Positions 1 through 6,265 of a stretch of DNA of 6,315 nucleotides are shown here, piece by piece (the first letter of the stretch is position 1; each line of letters starts with the position of its first letter). This DNA is from Prevotella sp. CAG:924. Lineage in GTDB: Bacteria; Bacteroidota; Bacteroidia; Bacteroidales; Bacteroidaceae. Position numbers and translations under genes: made by a program. The stretch covers positions 1 to 6,315 of the forward strand of contig HF988548.1 in NCBI GenBank assembly GCA_000431975.1. The letters are read 5' to 3'. The notes beneath the pieces were generated by a model, which was given only the letters and a program-made list of their open reading frames with translations, was not told where the DNA came from and did not search any database.

Positions 1-57
1 CATTATGCTCAACGGCAAACGAGTATTATGCTCATCGGCTAACGAGCATTATGCTCC
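1..57. repeat. 23-bp tandem repeat with embedded palindrome, cut by window edge
   Basis: Two full 23-bp units (1-23 and 24-46) and the first 10 bases of a third (47-56) are visible. The units differ at three positions. Each junction makes a palindrome: GAGCATTATGCTC at 44-56 is a perfect 6+1+6 inverted repeat, and the copy at 21-33 has one mismatch. The array continues past the left edge, so its full length is unknown. A 23-bp period does not keep reading frame, which argues against a protein repeat. The regular palindrome spacing, about two helical turns, would suit repeated protein binding sites or cruciform-forming DNA, but no function is established. Confidence 0.8.
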
Positions 58-286
58 TTTTAGGGGACCACTTGTTGCCCTGGCTTTCCCTGCTCTATCT
101 CAGACCTTTTTTCCTTATGAACTGGAACGGTAGACACCTTGCAGAAAGCCATCCTAATAAGGCAGACTGTTAAAGGTCGTGCTGTCTTCTCAGACTACTG
201 TTCCTGACAAGCGGCACTTATGCCTGCACGTATAGTCCGAACGCACACGCATCACTTCATTCAGCCCTCCTCCGCCTCGCATTGAA
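58..286. other. Intergenic segment with no recognisable gene
   Basis: I see no convincing coding region, tRNA, promoter box of the TAnnTTTG type or transposase remnant on either strand. A frame open from the left edge (3-173) runs through the 23-bp repeat and then codes an uncharacterised Leu/Pro/Phe-rich stretch; it is not supported as a gene. Only short, weak inverted repeats occur here. The segment separates the two repeat blocks of the left region. Confidence 0.5.
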
Positions 287-560
287 ATGAAGGATGGTAG
301 TCGAAAGATCCATCAATAGAATGATAAAGATATGAAGGATAGCGGTCTGATGAAGCGATCCATAAAAACGACAGAAGATGAAGGATGACTAACTAATCAT
401 CCACCAATAAAAACGATAGGAAATAAAGGATGACAGTCTCACGAGCCATCAATAGAATGATGAACGATAGGAAATAAGGACAGCAATCTAATTGCCTTCA
501 ATAAAAACGATAGCTGATGAAGAATCTTGGTCCAACGAGCGATCAATAAGACGATTAACA
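287..560. repeat. Degenerate ~45-bp tandem repeat array, six units
   Basis: Six consecutive units start at 287, 332, 378, 423, 474 and 517, with lengths 45, 46, 45, 51, 43 and 44. Each opens with a variant of ATGAAGGAT, has a variable centre, then a core close to ATCAATA, and a purine-rich end like AAAACGATAGGAA. Units 1-5 can form a short stem around the variable centre: GGAT/ATCC in units 1 and 2, GGATGA (383-388)/TCATCC (397-402) in unit 3, GATG/CATC in unit 4, and GCAAT (483-487)/ATTGC (491-495) in unit 5. Unit 6 shows no good stem. Units 1 and 4 share AATAGAATGAT; units 2, 3 and 5 share an AAAAACGA linker. Unit lengths vary and stops occur, so it is not a protein repeat. Repeats and 'spacers' are not separable as in CRISPR. 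Function unknown. Confidence 0.75.
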
Positions 561-575
561 CAAGCAGTTGCGATC

Positions 576-620
576 ATTGGCCACCAGAAAGTCCTCATAC
601 CCTATGATGGGTGGGGCAAT
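576..620. other. Imperfect hairpin between repeat array and terminator
   Basis: ATTG (576-579) plus CCACC (581-585) can pair with GGTGG (610-614) plus CAAT (617-620), leaving a small G/GG internal loop. A competing inner stem, ACCC (599-602) with GGGT (609-612), would exclude part of the outer one. Either fold lies immediately 5' of the much stronger 627-662 stem when read on the plus strand. This could be part of a structured RNA, or chance in a G/C-containing stretch. Confidence 0.35.
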
Positions 621-626
621 AACGTA

Positions 627-674
627 TGATGCCCGATTGGGTTCAGGACCCATCGGGCATCACAGTTTTTTTTT
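627..674 (+). terminator. Strong stem-loop followed by T9, intrinsic terminator read on plus strand
   Basis: A stem of 15 pairs joins 627-642 to 648-662 (left arm T-GATGCCCGAT, bulged T638, then GGGT), with a five-base TCAGG loop. Three bases later comes an uninterrupted run of nine T (666-674). That layout is a textbook rho-independent terminator for plus-strand transcription. The nearest gene, however, is on the minus strand, ending at 681, only 19 bases away. Read on the minus strand the stem has an A-tract before it and no U-run after it, so for that gene it may act as a 3'-end hairpin only. The stem is certain; the direction in which it works is an inference from the T-run. Confidence 0.7.
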
Positions 675-680
675 ATGGAT

Positions 681-1508
681 TTATGCGTCGTCCGTCTTCT
701 TACGGCGTACGGTGCGCTTCTTTGTCTTCTTCTCCTCCACGGGAGCCTCAATGTGCACGCCTGCCAATTCAGGATCGATCAGGATACGTCCGCAATACTC
801 GCAAACGATGACCTTCTTATGCATCTTGATATCCAGCTGACGCTGAGGCGGTATCTTGTTGAAGCAGCCACCGCAAGCATCACGCTGCACATACACGATA
901 CCCAGACCGTTGCGTGCGCCCTTGCGAATACGCTTGAAGCCGGCCAGCAGACGGGGCTCGATGGTAGCCTCAAGTTCCTTGGCCTCTTCCTTCAGGCGCT
1001 CCTCCTCCTCACGGGTCTCGGTCATGATCTCGTCCAGCTCGTTGCGTTTGTGAAGCAGGTCATCGCTACGGTCCGTGATCATTGCCTCGGTACGCTCCAA
1101 CTCTTTCTGGCGCTCCTCAATCTTGGCGGCAGCTTCCTTGATCTTCTTGTTGCAAAGCTCAATCTCCAGTGTCTGGAACTCGATCTCCTTGCTCAGCGTG
1201 TCATACTCACGGTTGTTGCGCACGTCGTCAAGCTGCTGCTTGTAACGCTCCACGCTCTCCTGAGCCGTCTCGATCTCATTACGTTTCTGGGCCACGGCAG
1301 CCTGGAAGTCCTCGATCTCACCCTGGATCTTCTGCTTACGCGTATTCAGACCCTCGATCTCATCCTCCAGATCCTGCACCTCCAAAGGCAGCTCGCCACG
1401 GAGAGCACGCTTCTCGTCGATCTGCGAGAGTGTCTGCTGCAGCTTGTAGAGGTTCTTCAGCTTGGCCTCTACCGTCAGCTCTGTTCCTTCTTTCTTTGTT
1501 GTTGCCAT
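681..1508 (-). CDS. Coiled-coil C4-type zinc-ribbon protein (DUF164/CT398-FlgZ family)
   Basis: A cytoplasmic protein of 275 aa. Residues about 15-185 are a long charged coiled coil rich in Glu, Lys, Gln and Arg, including the family-typical NNREYDTLSKEIE block at 98-110. A zinc ribbon follows with cysteine pairs C212/C215 (CGGC) and C236/C239 (CEYC). The tail (about 260-271) is strongly basic, KK-T-KKR-T-V-RRKK, ending in TDDA. Known relatives are Chlamydia CT398 and Helicobacter HP0958/FlgZ, reported to bind the sigma-54 factor; HP0958 is also linked to flagellar mRNA. No motility gene is visible here, so that role cannot be transferred. The start is the ATG at 1508, with an A-rich leader and no Shine-Dalgarno. 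It lies 51 bases downstream of the nif3-like gene on the same strand and probably shares its promoter. Family assignment is firm; biochemical role is unknown. Confidence 0.93.
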   Translation of the reverse strand: MATTKKEGTELTVEAKLKNLYKLQQTLSQIDEKRALRGELPLEVQDLEDEIEGLNTRKQKIQGEIEDFQAAVAQKRNEIETAQESVERYKQQLDDVRNNREYDTLSKEIEFQTLEIELCNKKIKEAAAKIEERQKELERTEAMITDRSDDLLHKRNELDEIMTETREEEERLKEEAKELEATIEPRLLAGFKRIRKGARNGLGIVYVQRDACGGCFNKIPPQRQLDIKMHKKVIVCEYCGRILIDPELAGVHIEAPVEEKKTKKRTVRRKKTDDA

Positions 1509-1559
1509 AAATATCTTGTTTTATTTGGAAATTCAGATTATTCTTGTGATTCTGTGACT

Positions 1560-2348
1560 TTAGAAATAGCAGATGGGATTGGTGCACACCTCTGTGAGAT
1601 GGCATGCCACACCGGGACAGTTCTGCTGGATGATGTCACGGAAGATCTCGTTGGTGTACTGCTCGCTCTGATAGTGTCCAATGACGGCGATCTGTATCTG
1701 CTGCTCGTGTCCGAAATACTGATGATAGTGCATCTCGCCGGTAATAAACGCATCGGCACCGGCGGCAAGGGCGTCATCAAGGAGGAAATCCCCGGCACCG
1801 CCACAGAGGGCCACGCGGCTGATCTCACGTCTCAGCAACTGATTGGCCATCACACATTCTACACCGAAAGCCTTCTTCAGCTGAAGGATGAAGTCGTCGG
1901 CAGCCAACGGCTGCTGCAACGTGCCGATGACTCCGTCGCCACCCTGCACGCCGTCCACTTCCTGCTGCTTGCCGAAGAACGAGAGGTCTTTCAGGCCGAG
2001 CTTCTCGGCCATCTTATAATTCACGCCACCGACAGCCACGTCCATGTTGGTGTGCATGCTGACAATGGCGATGTCGTGCCGGATGGCCTCCATCACCACA
2101 CGCTGCACGTAATCCTCGCCGGTGATCCTCCGAAGCTTGCGGAAGATCAGCGGATGATGCGACACGATGAGGTTACAACCCAGCCTAATGGCTTCCTCGA
2201 CGATGGCCTCCGTAACGTCAAGACACAATAAAGCCCCTGAGACCTCGCGCTCTGTTAATCCAAGCTGCACGCCGGCATTATCGAAGTCAGCCTGCAGGGA
2301 CAGAGGCGCGAAACGTTCAAGGGCATTCACCACTTCTAATATTTTCAC
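1560..2348 (-). CDS. Nif3/YbgI-like dinuclear metal centre protein (GTG start)
   Basis: A soluble 262-aa protein of the Nif3 (NIF3/DUF34) family, whose members form hexameric toroids with two metal ions per subunit. Family motifs are complete: FDNAGVQLG (22-30), SHHP with H64/H65 (63-66), HTNMD ending in D103 (99-103), GEMHYH (204-209) and GHYQSEQ with H225 and E229 (224-230). The length is that of the short E. coli YbgI form, without the extra central domain seen in longer homologues. I chose GTG at 2348 because the product then begins MKILEVVNALERFAP, the usual Nif3 N-terminus; the longer frame would begin at a TTG at 2372 that lies inside the promoter -7 box. It is the first gene of a pair with the zinc-ribbon gene. 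The enzymatic role of the family is unsettled: GTP cyclohydrolase I type 2 annotations are transferred and weakly supported. Confidence 0.93.
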   Translation of the reverse strand: MKILEVVNALERFAPLSLQADFDNAGVQLGLTEREVSGALLCLDVTEAIVEEAIRLGCNLIVSHHPLIFRKLRRITGEDYVQRVVMEAIRHDIAIVSMHTNMDVAVGGVNYKMAEKLGLKDLSFFGKQQEVDGVQGGDGVIGTLQQPLAADDFILQLKKAFGVECVMANQLLRREISRVALCGGAGDFLLDDALAAGADAFITGEMHYHQYFGHEQQIQIAVIGHYQSEQYTNEIFRDIIQQNCPGVACHLTEVCTNPICYF

Positions 2349-2369
2349 GCTAATAACGTATTTGGAGTG

Positions 2370-2401
2370 CAAAGGTAAGAAATTAAGTGTAATACCACAA
2401 A
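2370..2401 (-). promoter_or_regulatory. Bacteroidetes-type promoter of the nif3-like/zinc-ribbon operon
   Basis: Read on the minus strand, TTTG lies at 2401-2398, followed by a 20-bp spacer and TACCTTTG at 2377-2370. This matches the Bacteroidetes primary sigma consensus (TTTG, 19-21 bp, TAnnTTTG). Transcription should begin around 2362-2365, giving a leader of roughly 15 bases before the GTG at 2348. It is the only promoter in the window with both boxes in register. Confidence 0.75.
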
Positions 2402-2547
2402 CTTTTTACCCATTTTTTGCATCTTTAACACCGCTCATCCCTCCACTCTTCCCTTCCTTACCGGGCGGGCACCTATTCTCCCCGTACCGGCAGCCTCACC
2501 TGCCTCAGGCGGACATCTCGCTTATCAGCATGAGACGTACATACTAC

Positions 2548-2587
2548 AAGGTTTGTGGGAAGTCACATTGTCCTTCCCACAAACCTT
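2548..2587 (-). terminator. Perfect 15-bp hairpin after the GH65 gene
   Basis: AAGGTTTGTGGGAAG (2548-2562) and its exact reverse complement (2573-2587) flank a 10-base loop. It begins 22 bases past the GH65 stop codon, where a terminator or 3'-stabilising structure is expected. Neither strand has a T-run after the stem, so it is not a canonical intrinsic terminator. Between it and the nif3 promoter (2402-2547) I see only a pyrimidine-rich stretch with a short GGCAG/CTGCC stem near 2489-2504. Confidence 0.6.
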
Positions 2588-2609
2588 CATACCCGTGTCA
2601 TTCCGTCCG

Positions 2610-4640
2610 TCAGCGGTTGTACACGACATACTCTTTTCTGTCAGGCCCGATGGCCGTGAACCTGATACTTTTCCAATGCCCGGGCATCACGCTGCGTACC
2701 TGGCGCAATCCCGTCTGCTCATAGTCGATGTCCAATCCTCCAAATCCCATGAGCACCGTCTGCAACACTCCTCCCGCACCCGTGACGAAATAGGGATTCG
2801 TGCCACCCTTGCACTCGGCTATCACGCCGAACGGCCGCAATTGATTAGGCTTGTAGGCATCCTGGAAGTAATACCACGCCATGTCCCGGTCGCCCATCCT
2901 CGCATACAACAAGGAGAATATGGCCTGCGTCATGGCCGGCGTGTCCTTCTCCGGCAGCTTTTTCCTGTAATAATCCAGATCGGCAAGAATGCGGTCATGG
3001 TCCGTGATCCGTTTGACGGGAAACGCCAGGAGGTTGACGTCACACTGCTTAATGTCCTGTCCCTGATAGGTGGCATGCTCCCTCGTCACGCCATCATCAA
3101 ACCTCCAGAACTTCATCCTTGCGGCGACCTCTTCCCATCGGTCATAGGCCTCAACGCCCAATGCCTTCGCCGCCCGTGCGGCACACAGCAGATTCAGCTG
3201 TGCTATCCCGTTGGTGAAGGCGTCGTCGTCCACATTCTCGGCCCACTCGTCCGCAGCCACTACATTATTAATATGGTAACAGCTGTCCTTCCCCAGCGTC
3301 ACCCTGCTCACCCAGTAGTCGGCCGTCTCCTTGATGATGGGATATCCTTCCTCCCTCAGCCACCGCTTATCCCCGGTGACGCAATAGTACTGCCAGGCCG
3401 CCACCCCTACACATCCTGTCACGCTGTGCTCGAATGGTCCCGTCATCGCCGTCACCGGAGTGTCCTCAAAACCACTCTCCGCACTTTCCCAAGGATACAT
3501 CGCACCCTTGTAGCCATGCTCAAAGGCGTTCTTCCTGGCTGCCGGCAACCGCTCATAACGATAGTCGAGCATCGACTTTGCCAGTTCAGGATGCAGGAGC
3601 AGCAACGGCGGAAACATCCACGTGTCGGCATCCCAGAACACATGGCCGTTATAGCCCAGTCCCGACAGGCCCATGGGCGAGACGGACAATCCGCTTCCCT
3701 CGCGTAGGAAGGCATACAGGTGGTACATCATATTGTGTACATCCTGCTGCGACTGTGCGTCACCGTCTATGATGATGTCACTGCTCCACAGCCGGTCCCA
3801 CTCTCTCCGATGGTCAGACAGCAGTCGGGCTGTCCCCTGCATCTGGCAATAGACGGTAAGCCGCTTCACCTCATTGATCGGATCAGGATGGTGGGCCGAC
3901 GACATGGTAGCCCCTACGACAGCGAACGCATACCGCTCCCCTTTCTTCAATGGCAGCGAGAACGTGATATGCTGTGAGCCGTCCGCCTCGCCATGCCCCA
4001 CCTCCGGACACGACCCGTTCGGGAAGAGGAATGTCGAGCAGGCCGCCATCTGCAGCCTGCCTGTCGGGCTCCTGCTCTCCGACGACTGCAGCCTCATCCG
4101 TGTGCGTCCCACCTCCAGAGACTCAAAACGCGGCTTATAGCCGGTGAATCCCGTCGGATTATCCTGACTGTTACGCACCGTCAGCGTCAGGTCTTTCTGC
4201 GCGACGATCTCTATGGTCTGCATGCCGCAGAAAGGCAACTGCCTGAGCGAGTATATGCGATACGTCACCCGTGCCTTGTCCGCAAAGACAAGATCTCCCT
4301 CCAGCACGGCGTTCCGCATGTCCAGCCGTTGCGTATATCGGGTGATGTTATCCATGCGTATCCGCTCGCCGTCAATCTCCAGCTCCGTATCGAGGAAATC
4401 AAATCCACAAAGGAAATTACTGACCTCCCCTCGCCCGAACTTGTCGTAACATCCGGCCAGGACCGTCGTCGACAACGTCATCGGCTCCGGAGAGGACACG
4501 AGTCCCAACATGCCGTTAGCGACCGTCTCACCATAATAATGGTGGGCATCTATCTTGTCCGCGGTTATGACCCAGGGATCCTGGGCACCGGCAAATCCGC
4601 AGATTAACATGCAAACGATCAATAGCCATGATCTTTTCAT
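2610..4640 (-). CDS. Secreted glycoside hydrolase family 65 alpha-glucosidase, hydrolase type
   Basis: A 676-aa exported enzyme. The N-terminus has a basic start, a hydrophobic core (5-17) and a likely signal peptidase I site AGA|Q after residue 19; C14 has a poor lipobox. The expected layout is an N-terminal beta-sandwich (about 20-270), then an (alpha/alpha)6 barrel (about 325-640). Barrel motifs are FWDADTW (335-341), YPWESAESG (382-390) and ADEWAENVDDDAFTN (463-477), where E465 matches the general acid. Near the end, AECKGGTNPYFVTGAGG (608-624) carries E609, matching the second catalytic Glu of the hydrolytic branch (human ATHL1/PGGHG-like), in place of the phosphate-binding segment of GH65 phosphorylases. 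It should therefore hydrolyse an alpha-glucoside, releasing glucose in the periplasm or outside. Kojibiose hydrolases of this type are known in Bacteroidetes; trehalose or glucosyl-galactose linkages are alternatives. No SusC/D partner is in view. Start: ATG at 4640, set by the signal peptide. Confidence 0.92.
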   Translation of the reverse strand: MKRSWLLIVCMLICGFAGAQDPWVITADKIDAHHYYGETVANGMLGLVSSPEPMTLSTTVLAGCYDKFGRGEVSNFLCGFDFLDTELEIDGERIRMDNITRYTQRLDMRNAVLEGDLVFADKARVTYRIYSLRQLPFCGMQTIEIVAQKDLTLTVRNSQDNPTGFTGYKPRFESLEVGRTRMRLQSSESRSPTGRLQMAACSTFLFPNGSCPEVGHGEADGSQHITFSLPLKKGERYAFAVVGATMSSAHHPDPINEVKRLTVYCQMQGTARLLSDHRREWDRLWSSDIIIDGDAQSQQDVHNMMYHLYAFLREGSGLSVSPMGLSGLGYNGHVFWDADTWMFPPLLLLHPELAKSMLDYRYERLPAARKNAFEHGYKGAMYPWESAESGFEDTPVTAMTGPFEHSVTGCVGVAAWQYYCVTGDKRWLREEGYPIIKETADYWVSRVTLGKDSCYHINNVVAADEWAENVDDDAFTNGIAQLNLLCAARAAKALGVEAYDRWEEVAARMKFWRFDDGVTREHATYQGQDIKQCDVNLLAFPVKRITDHDRILADLDYYRKKLPEKDTPAMTQAIFSLLYARMGDRDMAWYYFQDAYKPNQLRPFGVIAECKGGTNPYFVTGAGGVLQTVLMGFGGLDIDYEQTGLRQVRSVMPGHWKSIRFTAIGPDRKEYVVYNR

Positions 4641-4701
4641 ATAGGTTATGTTTTAGGGAAATGAGCTTCCGCTCTCTACACTTGCGGCCTGCTCTTAAGC
4701 G

Positions 4702-4709
4702 CAAAGTTA
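4702..4709 (-). promoter_or_regulatory. Probable -7 box (TAACTTTG) of the GH65 gene
   Basis: TAACTTTG, read 4709 to 4702 on the minus strand, fits TAnnTTTG. It would start transcription near 4696 and leave a leader of about 55 bases. No TTTG lies 19-21 bp upstream; the nearest (4727-4724) is only 14 bp away. The promoter therefore has a weak or missing -33 element and may depend on an activator, which is an inference. Confidence 0.5.
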
Positions 4710-4956
4710 ATCATTTCCCATCACAAAGCGCCTTATGGGCACGATATAATTATCATCTTCCTCCCTTCATACCCTCTCATCCCAATGGCACGTACCCATC
4801 CGGGCACCGGCATCCTATGAGAAGCCTGATCCGTAGCCTCTTCTCTCCGGTCATCCCCCTGTTCCGACAGAAGCCTTTCCGTCGGGCTTGGCGTGCATAA
4901 GGCCGCCCACTGCCTCCATCGTCCCCTTGCCCGTAAGCATTGCCCGGGGACAAGCG
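4710..4956. other. Gap between transporter terminator and GH65 promoter, no gene seen
   Basis: No supported gene is present. The stretch is pyrimidine-rich on the plus strand (about 4755-4800). It holds two small inverted repeats: AAGCC (4871-4875) with GGCTT (4885-4889), and GTCCCC (4921-4926) with GGGGAC (4946-4951). Small frames crossing it have no family resemblance I can recognise. Regulatory sites for the GH65 gene could lie here, but none is identifiable by eye. Confidence 0.5.
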
Positions 4957-4991
4957 AAAAGGGCTGGCCACCGAATCGGTAAGCCAGCCCT
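4957..4991 (-). terminator. Terminator of the MFS transporter gene
   Basis: A nine-pair stem, AGGGCTGGC (4960-4968) with GCCAGCCCT (4983-4991), encloses a smaller ACCG (4970-4973)/CGGT (4977-4980) stem. On the minus strand it is followed by TTTT (the last T overlaps the stem base), and on the plus strand by ATTTTATT, so it may work in both directions. It lies 71 bases after the transporter stop. Confidence 0.7.
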
Positions 4992-5062
4992 ATTTTATTC
5001 TCATGGTATTTCCGTTCACACCGGATGGTGACCGGTCCCGTCCCACGACGTACCTTCCGTCC

Positions 5063-6238
5063 TTAAGCGGCAGCGGTACGCAACTTGCTGCTCAGTGGCA
5101 GGACGAACAGGAGGCAGGCCAGGACACCGCAGCCCATCACCATGCCGGCTGTCACCGTCACGTTGCCGATACCCACCAAAGGACTGGAGAATGCGCCGGC
5201 GACAAAGCCTGACGCGCCAAAAATGGCGCTGGCGGCACCTGCATTGTCACGCTCGCTGTCGAGGGCGATCGCCGTCAATGGCGGCTGCATCAGTCCGAAG
5301 CTAAGCAGCGTGAATATATAGGCCAGCATCACGATCCACAACGGCATGCCCGAGCTCAGCAGCAGCGTCAGCACGATCGTTCCCGTCAGCATTCCCGCGC
5401 TACCTACGCGCAGGCAGTGGCTCTGGCTGTTGAAGCGTGTGGCTACGCCCGATCCGATGCCGATCATCAGGGCGTTCAGGCCGAAACAGAGGCTATAGCT
5501 CAGGGGCGACAGATGATACACCTGCTGCATGATGAACGGTGAAGAGGCGATGTAGGCAAAGAACATGAAGAAGCTTGCCATCTCGGCCATCACCGCGAGC
5601 GTGAAGCGTGAGTTACGGAACACGCGGAACAGGTTGAAATACACCTTGATGATGTTCTTCTTGATGCGATTGGCAGGCGAGAGGGTCTCGGGCAGGAACA
5701 TGCTGCATGTCATGAGCACGAGTCCAATGGCAAGGATGACGGCGAACACGCCGACCCACGTCGTGACGCCTGCCATGATGCCACCGACCACCGGGGCACA
5801 TACCGGCGCGATGCCGTTGATGCCGCCAAGCAATGCCATGAAGTTGGCAAGCTCTCGTCCCGTGTACATATCGGCCGACATGCTCTTGGCTATCACGATG
5901 CCGCCGGCACCGGCCAGTCCTTGCAACACGCGCATCGCGTTGAACATGAAGATGTCCTTAGAAAGTATGCAAAGCAATGAGGCCACGACAAAGAGCAGCA
6001 TCGAGCCTACCAAGATGCGCTTGCGGCCGTACTTATCGGTAAGCGGACCGATAAACAGCTGACCGGCAGCCAAACCGATCATGCCCGTAGTGAGGCTCAT
6101 GGAAGCCAGGGCAGGTGTCGTGTGGAAATAACTCGTCATCTCAGGGAGCACAGGAAGATAGAAATCCGTTACGAATGGGCCGAACGCCGTCAACATACCA
6201 AGCGTAGCGGGAAGAAATACTTTCATGTTTTGTTTCAT
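5063..6238 (-). CDS. Bcr/CflA-type MFS multidrug efflux transporter
   Basis: A 391-aa inner-membrane protein with the hydrophobic pattern of about 12 membrane helices in two halves, and the usual length for proton-driven Bcr/CflA exporters. Signature segments are TDFYLPVLPEM (24-34) in the first helix, the motif A loop GPLTDKYGRKRI (64-75), the RVLQGLAGAGG segment (103-113), a motif C-like AP-x3-PVVGG in helix 5 (144-153), and a basic central loop (about 188-210). It probably exports drugs or small metabolites; the substrate cannot be read from sequence. I chose ATG at 6238 over the in-frame ATG at 6250: GAGGA lies five bases before the former, while the latter has no such site and sits only about 16 bases past the -7 box. 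The gene stands alone between its own promoter and terminator, so it is not obviously co-transcribed with the glycosidase. Confidence 0.93.
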   Translation of the reverse strand: MKQNMKVFLPATLGMLTAFGPFVTDFYLPVLPEMTSYFHTTPALASMSLTTGMIGLAAGQLFIGPLTDKYGRKRILVGSMLLFVVASLLCILSKDIFMFNAMRVLQGLAGAGGIVIAKSMSADMYTGRELANFMALLGGINGIAPVCAPVVGGIMAGVTTWVGVFAVILAIGLVLMTCSMFLPETLSPANRIKKNIIKVYFNLFRVFRNSRFTLAVMAEMASFFMFFAYIASSPFIMQQVYHLSPLSYSLCFGLNALMIGIGSGVATRFNSQSHCLRVGSAGMLTGTIVLTLLLSSGMPLWIVMLAYIFTLLSFGLMQPPLTAIALDSERDNAGAASAIFGASGFVAGAFSSPLVGIGNVTVTAGMVMGCGVLACLLFVLPLSSKLRTAAA

Positions 6239-6242
6239 TGTT

Positions 6243-6248
6243 ATCCTC
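6243..6248 (-). promoter_or_regulatory. Shine-Dalgarno-like site deciding the transporter start
   Basis: GAGGA on the minus strand (6248-6244) sits five bases before the ATG at 6238. It is the only clear Shine-Dalgarno-like site in front of a gene here, which is unusual for Bacteroidetes, and it overlaps the alternative ATG at 6250. It favours the shorter 391-aa product. Confidence 0.5.
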
Positions 6249-6265
6249 ATTATCTAATTCATGTG

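Noticed and set aside
3..173. A frame open at the left edge, encoding 56 codons to TAA at 171-173
   Set aside because: It reads through a 23-bp non-coding-type repeat and gives a low-complexity Leu-rich peptide. The end of an upstream gene cannot be excluded without more sequence, but nothing supports it.
287..560. CRISPR array
   Set aside because: Units vary in length and sequence throughout, with no constant direct repeat separated by unique spacers and no cas genes in view.
638..652. tRNA T-arm-like hairpin (seven-base TTCAGGA loop)
   Set aside because: The invariant A58 position is G, and no D-arm, anticodon arm or acceptor stem can be built around it. The whole region folds better as the 627-662 terminator stem.
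675..2231. A 518-codon open frame on the plus strand, antisense to both the nif3-like and zinc-ribbon genes
   Set aside because: It mirrors the two well-supported genes. Its Leu-rich product comes from antisense reading of Glu/Gln/Lys codons of the coiled coil; it has no family motif and no promoter.
2370..2372. TTG as start codon of the nif3-like gene
   Set aside because: It lies within the -7 promoter box and adds eight residues not expected for the family; GTG at 2348 fits better.
2553..3707. A 384-codon plus-strand frame antisense to the GH65 gene
   Set aside because: It is the shadow of a clear glycosidase with intact motifs; its product has no recognisable domain and it begins inside the 2548-2587 hairpin.
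4777..4971. Small minus-strand frame in the gap upstream of the GH65 gene
   Set aside because: It overlaps the transporter terminator stem, shows no recognisable motif or start signal, and has a composition typical of chance frames in G/C-rich DNA.
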